Shown: piece by piece, positions 1 through 9,675 of the stretch
Position numbering within the stretch: the stretch's first letter is position 1
Layout: every line of letters begins with the position of its first letter
The notes under the pieces: model-generated
What the model was told of the DNA's origin: nothing
The model's input: only the letters and a program-made list of their open reading frames with translations
The model's database searches: none
Position numbers and translations under genes: made by a program
From: Hymenoscyphus infarciens
Taxonomy: Eukaryota > Ascomycota > Leotiomycetes > Helotiales > Helotiaceae
Reading direction: 5' to 3'
NCBI GenBank assembly: GCA_001414345.1
Contig: LLCB01000298.1
Coordinates: 1 to 64,000, forward strand
Length of the DNA: 64,000 nt

Positions 1-475
1 ATATATAAAAGTACTCTAGCTAGTAGAGATATAAGTATATAAGAGAGTTACTCTTAATTTAAAAGACTTTTAAGCTTATTTAATAAATAATACTAATATT
101 AAATACTTTAGATAGCTAAATATATATATATATATAATATATAAAAGTATTCTAGCTAGTAGAGATATAAGTAAATAAGAGATAGTCTCTTAATTTAAGA
201 GACTTTTTAGCTTATTTAGTAGATAATACTAATATTAGATACTTTAGATAGCTAAATATATATATATATATATAATATAAAAGTATTCTAGCTAGTAGAG
301 ATATAAGTAAATAAGAGATAGTCTCTTAAGTTAGAAGACTTTTAAGCTTATCTAGTAGATATTCTTAATATTAGATACTTTAGCTAGTAATATATATATA
401 TATAATATATAAAAGTATTCTAGCTAGTAGAGATATAAGTAAATAAGAGATAGTCTCTTAATTTAAGAGACTTTT
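1..475. repeat. Four-copy 136-bp tandem repeat in AT-rich DNA
   Basis: The motif GTAYTCTAGCTAGTAGAGAT recurs at about 11, 147, 283 and 415, giving unit lengths of 136, 136 and 132 bp. Each unit holds an (AT)n tract and a TCTCTTAA...TTAAGAGA-type inverted motif. The copies differ mostly by A/G and C/T transitions. The left edge is cut by the window, so the array may be longer. Confidence 0.85.
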
Positions 476-1140
476 AGAAGCCTCTTACTAAGCTTACTTA
501 CGCCTTATATACGTATATACCTAATTATAAGTATTAAGCTTTAGAAGTAAAAGAAGAGGTATAGCTAAAGTAGGTTAGTTAATAGTTTAAACTTAGACGT
601 CTTATAAAAGTAGACTATTAACTACCTACTCTAAGAGCTCTCTCTACGCGTTATATAGTAAAAATACTATAGGTGCCTATACTAATAGAAAGAGAGCTTC
701 TAACCTACTAGTTAATAGTTCTAAGCGTGGTATAGATAGAATATTAGAAGTAAGATATTTAAGATATATAGTAAGGTAAGAGTAATATATACTTTAAAAG
801 TTAAGTATAACGTAGTACTATCTATTACTTTTTACTTTATAGATAAAGTAATTAGTATTTAAATAATTAATATATCTATTTATCTTTTAAAATAAAGCTC
901 TTTTAAAAGAGTAGTGTTAATAGAGAGCTATTGCCAGCCCTAGCTTCTTATAAATCGTATTTATACGTATTACTTTAGATTACGATAACGCTACTAAAAA
1001 GAGTCTAATTTAGATGATTTTAAGTATATTAGATACGTAATTTCTCGCTCTTTAGATATATATAGATTAGTATATAGTAGAGTAGTGTTATTTTAATAGA
1101 TTATATATAAAAGGGAGTATATATAAATAAGTGGTTTTAG
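476..1140. other. AT-rich, RIP-like repeat DNA without intact genes
   Basis: TpA-rich sequence with stop codons in every frame, consistent with an old transposon altered by RIP. No domain could be read. Composition changes abruptly at about 1,140 to GC-rich sequence that includes the palindrome CTAGCGCTAG near 1,200. Confidence 0.6.
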
Positions 1141-1832
1141 GGTGGGGTTAGGGCTAAGACTTAGCGCTCTTAGCATAGGGCTAGGGCCGGATCGGGGCTA
1201 GCGCTAGAGGCCCAAACTGTCAACCGCGCCGTCTTGCATCCTAATTCCCCTATCCAAGTAATATTTATGCCATCCAGACGTGAGAGCAAGTTTAAAAAGG
1301 TGCACTCACAGGTGAATATAAACTCAACCTTTCAGCCTAACCACAGTAGGCGAGCTCACCTACGCATGACATATTTGAATACACCACTGTAACGCTACGA
1401 TATTGCGAGATTTCAAACAACAAAGTAACCCGGCAATACGACGGGGGTAAGAGTGACAGATAAGAAATTTCTTACTTACGTAGACAAGAGCCTTGGTTTT
1501 TTCAGAGGGGTAAGCGCCGTTATCGGCCTGCTATTCTCTAATTTCTAATCTCTCGTAAATTAGTCAATATTATTGTTAATAATTACTAGATGAAAAACGC
1601 ATTAGCAGTCAAATTTTGAATGAGTCATCTTGGTGCTGGGATTGTTTTACTTGTGGTCACAGATGGCTGTAGAAGAAATCGTAAATTGTGGTAAATTACC
1701 TTAGTAGCTAAATTGAGGGATTGTTCAATTGCATAGTGGCTCAGTCTTTGGCTTTTTAATATCAATTGTTCGGGTTTGATCCAGGCTCTAGGGGGAGACC
1801 CATCCCGGCCATGTTTTTATAAAAATGGCTAC
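1141..1832. other. Intergenic, GC-balanced
   Basis: No convincing open frame. It contains a GGGCTAGG-rich stretch (1,138-1,210), which is not a telomere array, and a degenerate tRNA-like sequence described separately at about 1,729-1,799. Confidence 0.5.
1729..1799 (+). ncRNA. tRNA-Lys-like relic (pseudo-tRNA or SINE head)
   Basis: An A-box-like TGGCTCAGTCTTTGG (1,737-1,751), a TTTTTAA anticodon-loop-like stretch, a B-box-like GGTTTGATCC (1,773-1,782; the consensus GGTTCGATCC with one C-to-T change) and a 3' GGGGGAGAC lie in tRNA order and spacing. They resemble a eukaryotic tRNA-Lys(UUU). The 5' acceptor strand and D-arm are not recognisable, so this is a decayed tRNA or the promoter head of a SINE, not a working tRNA. 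Confidence 0.35.
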
Positions 1833-2408
1833 TTAGCGCTTCTTCATCTGCTCTCTTTTCCCTTGCAGCTCTCGCGAAATTGTCTCGGCTTCCCTTTCTT
1901 CGGCAAGAGCAACTTCCTCCCTCCAATCAGTCTCAAGCGGATGTTCCCCAATTAAATCCTGGTACTCGCTCGCCCTTTCCAGAGAAGTCAAATCCCTTCC
2001 ATCGCCAACCCACTCATCACTTGATGGGTGAGCAGAAGGCTGTTGGGATGCACGAAGTGAAATTTCCTGTGATTGACCAAACGACTGTTGGCGTGGAGGT
2101 ATTGAGCTTTGTTGGGGAGCTGCCTGAGCACCCGTTCCTTGAGAAGCACGCTCACCATTATCATAGAAGCCAACGTACTCTGCACCTTCTTCCGTCGTAA
2201 CAATAGGACTGCCCCGACGAGTCAGTGTAACACCAACCGGGATAATATATACACTGAATTGATCACCTCCAGGAGAATCTTGGTCGGCGAAATAGCAGTA
2301 TCCAGGTGGAACTGGGGGGAGGTGGCTGAACATACTTGCAGTTTCATCGTCCTTAACTCCCCGGAGGACATATGCAGGGGAAAAACTAGAAAGCTTTTGT
2401 TGGTTCAT
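1833..2408 (-). CDS. MNQQ-family hypothetical protein 1 (191 aa)
   Basis: I do not recognise the family. This is a single-exon frame of 191 residues starting MNQQ. The N-terminal half carries a pattern shared with the next gene (3,279-3,818): LPP-x2-PG, then a V-Y-x-I strand, then T-x-EGAEY at about residues 71-78. The middle is Gln/Ser-rich and probably disordered. The C-terminal about 45 residues are charged and likely helical (E/R-rich, ending KKR). No signal peptide or membrane segment is visible. A 7-bp-armed palindrome lies 93 bp upstream of the start and is also present upstream of the paralogue. Both genes and their upstream regions look like a diverged tandem duplication. Confidence 0.7.
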   Translation of the reverse strand: MNQQKLSSFSPAYVLRGVKDDETASMFSHLPPVPPGYCYFADQDSPGGDQFSVYIIPVGVTLTRRGSPIVTTEEGAEYVGFYDNGERASQGTGAQAAPQQSSIPPRQQSFGQSQEISLRASQQPSAHPSSDEWVGDGRDLTSLERASEYQDLIGEHPLETDWREEVALAEEREAETISRELQGKREQMKKR

Positions 2409-3278
2409 GTTTGTGTTGGGAAGTTGGATAAAATATTGAATTGGTAGTTTTTAATGATTGATATAGATAAACTCATTGTCTGTTCGCGAAAACCTTCTCA
2501 TTGTTCTTAGAACAATGAAGAATATTAAGAGGCTAGATACTTTTTTCTTAAATTTAAGATTTGTTTACCTTTGGAATTTATTTATAGAAATCGGTTGTTT
2601 TTAAACTAAGATTTCAATTTTATTTGTTAGCATTGTAAAACGTATAAATGTATATGTAATTCAGAAACATCTTTAACTACACTAATACCCTTTAGTAATC
2701 AATATTCTTTAAACTTATGCGTTTTACTAGAAAATATATAAAATACATAAAGTATATGTAATTTATGTCTTGTTCTGAAACTATGTGTTAAGGATTTTAG
2801 TTATTAATAAACGAACACTTGTTTTAGTGATTTAGGATAATTAAGATTCTAAATTAACACAGACTTGAGTGAATCTCTAATGTTTCCTACTTTGGAATCT
2901 GGTAAGTTCTAGGTTTTATTATTAACGTTAAGGCTTTGTTCAATGGGGCAGGGGGTAACTTAACCTGGGTTCTTGACTGTCGAAGTTCTTTACAAGGGTG
3001 CTCTTGTTATCTTTACTAGCAATTTTTCCCAGAAGGTTTTATCACTCATTACACGTCACCTTCTGTTGCTAGTGTCTAAAAAAGAAGATGAAAAGTGTAG
3101 AAGTCAGAATTTATATCTTTTTAAGTTGGTAGTACTCCCAGGGGCGGTCACTAGTAATCATAGTTACAAGAAACTGAATTGTGTTAAAGTTGTGTTATTG
3201 TTGGTAGTTGATTAGATAGGGAGTCGTCACATGGGGGGTTTGGTAAGACTGAATACTCTTGATCAGCCTTTAGTTAGC
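2409..3278. other. Upstream region of MNQQ gene 1 (duplicated unit)
   Basis: No gene is seen. The region is alignable in patches with 3,819-4,560: a TTGTTCTTAGAACAA palindrome, AACGAACACTTG, AATCTGGTAAGTT and GGTAACTTAACC versus GGTTAATTTAACC, in the same order. It is therefore one copy of a tandem segmental duplication of about 1.4-1.6 kb. Confidence 0.6.
2501..2515. promoter_or_regulatory. Palindrome TTGTTCTTAGAACAA upstream of MNQQ gene 1
   Basis: Perfect 7-bp arms around one central base; the arms extend to 9 bp here (2,499-2,517, CATTGTTCT/AGAACAATG). It lies 93 bp upstream of the start codon. The same 15 bp sits upstream of the paralogue at 3,946-3,960. It may be a binding site for a dimeric regulator; that is inference. 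Confidence 0.45.
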
Positions 3279-3818
3279 TCAGCGTCTACCTCCACCTCTT
3301 CTATGCCTCTGAATTGCATGCAATGCAGCTTCCTGAGCTCGGGCTGCAGCGAAATTTGCAGCCTCATCTGGATTATCCCGCAAAAATTCCTCCCATTGGC
3401 GGTGAGGGCCTGATGGTACAACAATAGCTCCACTAGGATGTTCTTCGCTTGGAGGACGTATCTCAACACCTGCTCTTGCCAATCCCTCTAGTTGGGCTAC
3501 TCGACGTCTTGCAGAAGCAGACTCCTGAGGAGGGGCAATAGGTAGTTGACCACTAACACCCTCGGAAATACCTCCACTTCCAGATTTTGTGATACAGTAC
3601 TCCGCTCCCTCTGTGGCTATAACCCCGTCAATGGAAGTACCAGCTGAAATGACGTACACGGCCAACTGTTGACTTCCGCGACTTTCCTGGTAGAGGAGAT
3701 ATGCGGTACCCGGTTCAAGTGGTGGAAGTTGGTCAGACGAGGCCAGGTTATCGAGGTGTCCTATGGGAGAAAGACTCGAAATAAGATTCGAAACATCGTA
3801 ACCCCCTTGCTGGTTCAT
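3279..3818 (-). CDS. MNQQ-family hypothetical protein 2 (179 aa)
   Basis: Paralogue of the gene at 1,833-2,408. It also starts MNQQ and repeats LPP-x2-PG, V-Y-x-I and T-EGAEY at similar spacing. The C-terminus is Ala/Glu/Arg-rich (helical) and ends in AIQRHRRGGG, which resembles the AIRRHRDGRG near the end of the third small gene at 4,610-5,026. It is intronless, with no targeting signal, membrane segment or cysteine pattern. The function is unknown; a soluble protein with a small N-terminal beta domain and a helical tail is the most that can be inferred. Confidence 0.7.
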   Translation of the reverse strand: MNQQGGYDVSNLISSLSPIGHLDNLASSDQLPPLEPGTAYLLYQESRGSQQLAVYVISAGTSIDGVIATEGAEYCITKSGSGGISEGVSGQLPIAPPQESASARRRVAQLEGLARAGVEIRPPSEEHPSGAIVVPSGPHRQWEEFLRDNPDEAANFAAARAQEAALHAIQRHRRGGGRR

Positions 3819-4609
3819 TTTGTCGAATGTTCTGGTTGAATGTTGATGTGTTGATTCTAAGAAATAATGAATTGCTTGGATGCTTAAGAGTCTTTTGGGG
3901 GGTTTTCTAATGAATCATATAGACAACTTAATTGTTTGTTCATCATTGTTCTTAGAACAAAGGATAAAATTACGACACAAGAAAGTCTCTTCTGAAGAGT
4001 TGTTTACTTTTGGAGTATTACGGGACAAAAAAGTTCCCGTAATACTCAGTTGTTTTCAAAACTGAGACTATACTTGGCTTTTCTCTCGTTAACTTTGTCA
4101 AACAGAAGGACTCTCCTTGGTAGTTTAGAGACACATTTGAAAGTGCCAATGCCCTTATTTACTAAATATCTCTTTAAACTCAAGGGTTTTACGAAATGAC
4201 ACAAAACATATACTTCAGATCCTGTCCAAAAGCCGTATATAAGATTTTCGGTGGAGATCAACGAACACTTGGTTCGAAAACTAGAATCATAAGAATCAGA
4301 GAAAATTGAGTCTCTGATCAACAAAGAGTTACACAAGTAAGCTTTTGGTAGCTCCTACCTTATAATCTGGTAAGTTTCCAAGTTCTATTATTGTCGAAGC
4401 TTCGTTCTCAAAAATCAAGTCGTCACTCGGGCAATTTTATCACTTTTATCACTTTAGGAAAATATTTCTAGGCATGAGATATTTTTGTAAGGTCTTACAT
4501 TAGTCAATTTTAAGGGGGAAAGGTTAATTTAACCCAGGGTTTAAGCTCTAAGGCACTGGATTAGCTCTGGTGACTAGGCGAGGGATGTAGAAGAATATTC
4601 TCGTTCTAC
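3819..4609. other. Upstream region of MNQQ gene 2, with strong hairpin
   Basis: No gene is seen. It is the second copy of the duplicated upstream segment. It contains the 15-bp palindrome (3,946-3,960) and a perfect 13-bp inverted repeat (4,013-4,025 and 4,035-4,047, GAGTATTACGGGA, 9-nt loop). A second short inverted repeat CTCAGTT/AACTGAG follows. The hairpin has no counterpart in the first copy. Confidence 0.6.
3946..3960. promoter_or_regulatory. Palindrome TTGTTCTTAGAACAA upstream of MNQQ gene 2
   Basis: Identical over 15 bp to the palindrome at 2,501-2,515 although the surrounding sequence has diverged strongly. It lies 128 bp upstream of the start codon. This suggests a conserved element; the protein that binds it is unknown. 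Confidence 0.45.
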
Positions 4610-5026
4610 TTACAGGGCAAACCGGCTATCACCTCCACCATCACCTCTGCCATCCCGATGTCTGCGAATTGCATCCATCGCCTCATTCTCAACTTGTCTG
4701 CTGGCAACGCTTGATCGTGGTGCTTGCGGAGGTAGAATTGATGGATTAATTGCCCGGATCAGTGCGCCAACTGACCAGTTACTATCTCCACCATTCTCCT
4801 CGTGGACCTGTAGAAGCACACTTGTTGAGATGTTTCGACGTCTTAGCATTGCGACAGTCTCGTCGATATTTCCTCGAAGAACCATCACCATGGGGTCGTG
4901 GTTATCGAGAGAATCGCCACCGATTGCCTCGTACCGGGCCGCTAAACCCATTAAGGTGCGTAGCATCTCCAAATCAAATTCATTTCGTTCTGCTGCGCCG
5001 GTCGTTCCGTTATTCGTGTTCGACAT
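4610..5026 (-). CDS. Small hypothetical protein (138 aa), possible third family member
   Basis: Unrecognised 138-residue intronless frame starting MSNTNNGTTG. The body is mostly helical-looking (LEMLRTLMGLAARYEA, then a VLRGNIDETVAMLRRR stretch). The C-terminus has AMDAIRRHRDGRGDGG, resembling the end of the gene at 3,279. The N-terminal LPP/EGAEY pattern of the other two genes is absent, so kinship rests only on the tail motif, the shared orientation and adjacency. The stop lies in a Gly/Asp-rich tail. Confidence 0.6.
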   Translation of the reverse strand: MSNTNNGTTGAAERNEFDLEMLRTLMGLAARYEAIGGDSLDNHDPMVMVLRGNIDETVAMLRRRNISTSVLLQVHEENGGDSNWSVGALIRAINPSILPPQAPRSSVASRQVENEAMDAIRRHRDGRGDGGGDSRFAL

Positions 5027-5420
5027 GATTGCTGATTATGAAAAGGCCTGTGCCGAAGAAAGTGAATATTGAAAGCGAGTCTGTTAAGGTACTCGAATGT
5101 ATATACATTTCTTTTTGTTGTTCCGAATCATCTAAACAAAATCTTTGTTATAAAACATGATCTTTCCCATTGTTTGAGAGACCTCTTCCATTGTTTGTTT
5201 TGTTTGAAAGGACGCGAAGTCTAGACCTTTCGGGGATTAGCCGATTCGGAGTTTATATTCAGTATCGCCAGGCGTCCACGTGACATTCCAACTTGGCTTC
5301 ATCGAAGCTTCTTCCATCAACAAGCAACCACGAATTATTGGGTCAACTGGCACTCCATGTGATATATTCCTTGGAGTATAACAATGATCTCATTCAAGAA
5401 TCCACACCCCTAGAACCTCG
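5027..5420. other. Divergent intergenic region
   Basis: About 390 bp between the divergently transcribed small gene (-) and the polysaccharide deacetylase gene (+). It is T-rich with repeated CATTGTTTG motifs (about 5,170-5,200). No ORF or RNA is recognised. Confidence 0.5.
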
Positions 5421-6350
5421 ATGCTCTCAATCCGACGCCTCCGTCGACTGGTCACCTCAACATCATCTCAACTCTACGCTCGTCTCCAACCTTCCACTGC
5501 ACCAAAAAGGCACATCAAAATCGACGATGAAGAGCGTGGCATTCCTTCTGATACTCAGCTCCGCAGTCCACTAGCAAGGGCCTTAAAAATGATATTGTCA
5601 CTCATCATCATGCTCCTCCTCTTCTCATCCCTTCTAGCATACACTATCTACAAACCCTCCAATACCATCATAAAATGGTTCCAAGCAAGACATCCCGATG
5701 TAATCTTCCACCTCCCGCTCCCAGAATCCCGGAAAGTTGTTGCCCTTACTCTCGACGACGCACCTTCACCATATACCCCCGCCTTACTTCAAGTCCTAAA
5801 AGACCACAACGCAACAGCAACATTCTTCATAATCGGCTCTCAAGTCCCCTCAGATCGCCTCAGTGATCCCATCCTGACCGAAATTTACGCTCAAGGTCAC
5901 GAATTGGGGAATCACGCTCAACACGATGAACCCTCCATCTCACTCCCAATCCCGGAGTTGGTTTCACAAATCAAATCTTTGGATGAATTACTCCCTGAAA
6001 ACCCATCAGGCAACAAGTATTTCCGCCCGGGATCGGGATTTTTTAATCGGAAAATGGTGGATGCGGTGAAGGAATTGGGATATAAGATGGTGCTTGGGAG
6101 TGTGTATCCGCATGATGCGCAGATTCATAGTGCGAGGAGGAATGCGAGGCATGTTTTGAGTATGGTGAGGCCTGGGGCTGTGATTATCATGCATGATAGG
6201 AGGGGTCACTCAGTTGAGCAGTTGGCTTTGGTTCTTGAGGGACTGTCGAAGAAGGGCTATGAGGTGGTGTGTTTGGGGAAACTTTTGGAAATCAAAGAGG
6301 AGTTGGAAAGGAGGGGAAGAAGGATGGGTGAGGGGCTCTGGGGTTTGTAA
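5421..6350 (+). CDS. Membrane-anchored polysaccharide (chitin) deacetylase, CE4/NodB fold
   Basis: A 309-aa single-exon protein. A cytosolic basic N-terminus precedes one membrane segment (about residues 57-77), so it is a type II membrane protein with a luminal or extracellular catalytic domain. NodB signatures are visible: TLDDAP (110-115, catalytic and metal aspartates), GNHAQHD (163-169), FRPGSG (201-206) and IIMHD (255-259). The family de-N-acetylates chitin or related polysaccharides using a divalent metal. Motif 2 is unusual: the typical H-S/T-x-x-H reads H-A-Q-H-D, so metal coordination may differ. The first ATG was chosen; an internal ATG at residue 57 would remove the tail but keep the anchor. 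The gene converges on the sirtuin gene. Confidence 0.85.
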   Translation: MLSIRRLRRLVTSTSSQLYARLQPSTAPKRHIKIDDEERGIPSDTQLRSPLARALKMILSLIIMLLLFSSLLAYTIYKPSNTIIKWFQARHPDVIFHLPLPESRKVVALTLDDAPSPYTPALLQVLKDHNATATFFIIGSQVPSDRLSDPILTEIYAQGHELGNHAQHDEPSISLPIPELVSQIKSLDELLPENPSGNKYFRPGSGFFNRKMVDAVKELGYKMVLGSVYPHDAQIHSARRNARHVLSMVRPGAVIIMHDRRGHSVEQLALVLEGLSKKGYEVVCLGKLLEIKEELERRGRRMGEGLWGL

Positions 6351-6734
6351 ATAATTCTTGATACCATCACAGCTTCTGAATATGTTCTCCCACTTGATTT
6401 CTGTGTAAGACTTTGTCCCTTCTATGGAAGTGGTGACAAGAAAATTCAATAGAATCTCACATTTTCAGCACGACGCCATGAACCCCAAATGCAAGTAAAG
6501 ATTTGATGGCAACATGTTTAAAATAGAACTACATAAATTAACAAACCAGAAAGTTTCATGATTGGTGGTGGATCTAAGAAACCCGATCAGGTGCTAGACC
6601 ATAAAAAGGGAAATCTCGTGTCTGACGTGCTACCTCCGGAGAAGGAAATCCGTCTTTCTGAAATTTATAAACAATAGTCTTATCCAGTTTGTCCAGATTT
6701 GATGGTGCTGCAGTGTTCCAATATATGCTTTCGT
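6351..6734. other. 3' intergenic region between convergent genes
   Basis: About 380 bp holding the 3' ends of the deacetylase (+) and sirtuin (-) transcripts. No gene is seen. Confidence 0.5.
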
Positions 6735-7997
6735 TTACTCATTCTTGGTTGACCTGAATTCTTCAGACAAGCGGTGTTGTGGTAATGTAATGTCTAAAAT
6801 CGCTTCAGTGTTGGGTTTCGGTGTTGCAGCTGGCACTTCTTCGATTGTCTTCTCCGTATTTATGGGCTCTTTTTCGTTGGTCTCTGCCTGGAAAGGTTTG
6901 GCAGCGTCCGCCTTCAAATCGTCATTTGGCTTCACGGGGGCCATTAAATCTTCCTTCAAAGTGGAGGATTTCTGTAGGTGATCGGTCGTTCGTGTCGTGT
7001 GATCCTTCGATAAATGTAAAGCTTCATCCACTTCCGATGTCAATTTTGCAATCTCCTCCTCAAGCAACTCATCCTTCGTCATATTCTTTCGGATCTCCCG
7101 CAGCCTTTCAGCCTCCTTTCCTTTGACCTTTCCATTTACTTCTAACCACATCTCTTCAAGCTCTTCGCGCCATCCCAACGCATCTGCAAGTTTCCTGATA
7201 CCCTCGTCGCAGTCTCCAAGTATCATCACATCATCAGGCCGACTCCCAAGGTCTCCCACGGGGTCCTTGTTGATCAAGACCCGTGGAACTCCTTCTCGTG
7301 CAAACTGAGGAAGACTTGCAAATGGCTGGACTGATAGACTTGTTCCCATAATAATAATTAAGTCTGCCGTGGCGGGAATATGCTTGTTTGAATGGAACCT
7401 TTCAGGAAGCGCTTCTCCAAAGAAAACAATATCGGGCTTTACCAGTCCATTGCATTGCGGAACGGTGCAATGAGGAACTTCGCCTTTCATCACAGCCTCC
7501 TTCATAAGGTTGTCGGGAAATTCCGTCTTGCAATCGATACATCTTTGTGTTGCAAAACTTCCATGAGCTTCGACTATCTTTGAATCTGGAACACCTGCTC
7601 TCCGTTCGAGACAGTCGATGTTCTGCGTGAATAACATTTGCAACATAAATTTCTCGTCAAGCAGCGAAACAAATGAGTGCGCCACAGTGGGGAAGAATTT
7701 GCCGGGATAAAGCTCTTTTGCTAGAACATAGAATGGTTCCGGATGTTCTCTGAAATACGATATATCAAAAACAGCTTCTGCATACGGAAGATCGAGGCGG
7801 GCGAGATTTGCGTAAAGTCCTGTCGTGGGTGACCGAAAATCTGGTATACCAGCGGACGTTGATATCCCAGCCCCCGTCAGGACTACAATCCTTTTTGGTT
7901 TACCATCATTGATGTACTCAGCCACTGCTTTGAGAGACCGAGACGAAAGTGTCCGAGTTGGTGTGTTTGGATCGATTTGTGAGGTTTCTTGACCCAT
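6735..7997 (-). CDS. HST2: NAD-dependent protein deacetylase, Hst2/SIRT2-type sirtuin
   Basis: A 420-aa class I sirtuin that removes acetyl groups from lysines using NAD+ and releases nicotinamide and O-acetyl-ADP-ribose. Visible motifs: TGAGIS (41-46) and PDFRS (52-56) of the Rossmann NAD site, TQNID (124-128), the catalytic His in EAHGS (H145), and four zinc cysteines C153/C156 and C177/C182. FGEALP and GTSLSVQPF complete the core. The core ends near residue 290. A Lys/Glu-rich, probably disordered tail of about 130 residues follows, as in Hst2 proteins, which act largely in the cytoplasm with nuclear shuttling. No intron. The start is the first ATG before SQIDPNTPTRTL. Confidence 0.93.
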   Translation of the reverse strand: MGQETSQIDPNTPTRTLSSRSLKAVAEYINDGKPKRIVVLTGAGISTSAGIPDFRSPTTGLYANLARLDLPYAEAVFDISYFREHPEPFYVLAKELYPGKFFPTVAHSFVSLLDEKFMLQMLFTQNIDCLERRAGVPDSKIVEAHGSFATQRCIDCKTEFPDNLMKEAVMKGEVPHCTVPQCNGLVKPDIVFFGEALPERFHSNKHIPATADLIIIMGTSLSVQPFASLPQFAREGVPRVLINKDPVGDLGSRPDDVMILGDCDEGIRKLADALGWREELEEMWLEVNGKVKGKEAERLREIRKNMTKDELLEEEIAKLTSEVDEALHLSKDHTTRTTDHLQKSSTLKEDLMAPVKPNDDLKADAAKPFQAETNEKEPINTEKTIEEVPAATPKPNTEAILDITLPQHRLSEEFRSTKNE

Positions 7998-9675
7998 TCT
8001 GTCACGCCGCCCGCCTTTGTCGGCGCGAAATGCTTTTGAGTGGCGAGGCCGATGTTTGCGACCTATATTGGCGGTTTAAAAGGCACCCGAATGACGATGA
8101 AAGTAGTACAACGTTTAATGATTGAGATGGATGGGAGAGAAAGAGATAATTGAAGTGTTTGAAAAATTGTTGTATGTATGTCAGTTTAGGTTGCGCCCGC
8201 GGCTGCCTTGTGGCTGACCTCAATTTGTAAGCCTTGTATCACAGGCATTTCTTTAGGCCACAATATTTTTCCCTGCTTGCTTTCAACATAGGGCCAGACC
8301 CTAAAGCAAAGACTCGTCATGAAAATAGAGACTTTCTTCCTATACCCACTAAGGCTGGCTAGTTCTCTGACTTCTTTAGCTGGTTTTTATTTGATAATCG
8401 ACTAAGAACCATAAGATCGGGAAGTGGCTGTGCGAGAAGGAGGCTGTCACGTGGATGGAGTTAAGGTCAGACTTACCTAAACCCATCTCCCGCCCTCTTT
8501 CCATATATGCTTTCTTGTCCTCAAAAACGAACCGCGGGGGTGGGAACAGCCGAGGCAGTCTAGAGGAATCAATCATTTGGGCGTCCCCCACTGAATTCCT
8601 GTTTTTTCCATAACTCTATTCTCATTCGGGTCAAAAAAGTCCTCAGTGGCATCGACCAAAACCTGCTGCTTGAGAACCTCGCATCAATTGGGTGCGGATA
8701 AAGTCGCTTGATCTCTAAATGAAATACCTTATCTTGTCAATAATTGCTCAAAACCCCATCTTTCCTTCCAGCACTGGGCTGTCTCTCAAAATATGCTGAG
8801 AAATCCATAGTTGGGGTCTGTTTCTCGATGCGCGATCAATTCCCTTGCCCTACTCTCAATCAGACTTCAATTAATATGTTGATTCTCCCAGCGAGAATAA
8901 GCTAATCGTCGAGTTAGATTCTCATAGGTGCGCTCGTCTTTTTTCTTCTTGCAAATAAACACCACTGAGTTGATTTGTCTTGATCTAGTGGATCTTACAA
9001 ATCACTCTTTAGGATGAATTACCACTCAATATTACTCCAAATCCTTCTTCGGTACGGGACTTTCTGCGGCCTTGAATTTTGCCAAGTAATAGCCTAGACG
9101 AACATTTCAATTATTTGCTGGAGCTCATACTCCATCTGCCGTACAACCCTATGATCCAAATCTTGCTTCTTCATAGGCAAAACACATCTGGTATCTCTAC
9201 CACATTCACGACACCGAGTGGCGGGATATGCACTGATCAAAAGCCATCTCTCGTTCGTCTTTCCAGACAATTTGTCGAATTCTCACTTTGCAGACACCAT
9301 CTGAGCAAGTTATCAGGGGGTTTGATGCGGCTTATGCTACTTCAACCACATCCGGATGCCGAATATGTCGACCATTCTGTTTATTCTCACTATATCTTGT
9401 TTAGAGACATGCTGTCAGGTAGTAACTCCTGGTAGTGAATTTGCTTGACATCAAAACATAGTCCAGGGAAAATGCAGCTTCCCAACCGTGCACTTGTATT
9501 GGATAGAGGCGTCAGGCTAAACCCCTGAGAATGAGTGAGGTCTGATCTTGAGTCACATTCCTTACTTTCCCGCCCACGAAAACAGCTTTGCGCTCCCCAA
9601 AGACTATATCTTCGGCTAACCCCAAACTCTAGTTCGCTCGCTAGACTCAATAAAACACGACCAAGGTCGGTAAAT
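7998..9675. other. Intergenic, possible decayed minus-strand coding traces
   Basis: 1.7 kb with no secure gene. On the minus strand two stretches look weakly protein-like: one at 9,094-9,260 with a CRECGRDTRC motif, and one near 8,183-8,590 with a GTAAGT donor. Both are interrupted or near random ORF length, so they are not called as genes. Confidence 0.4.

Noticed and set aside
1138..1210. TTAGGG-like telomeric sequence
   Set aside because: Only isolated GGTTAGGG/CTAGGG-like words, not a tandem TTAGGG array.
8183..9300. Minus-strand coding traces with CRECGRDTRC and a GTAAGT-containing two-exon frame
   Set aside because: Open stretches are 50-65 codons, near chance for this composition, with stops about every 25 codons between them; no consistent exon model.
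9079..9435. 118-codon plus-strand frame
   Set aside because: No family motif, atypical composition, overlaps the minus-strand traces; likely chance.
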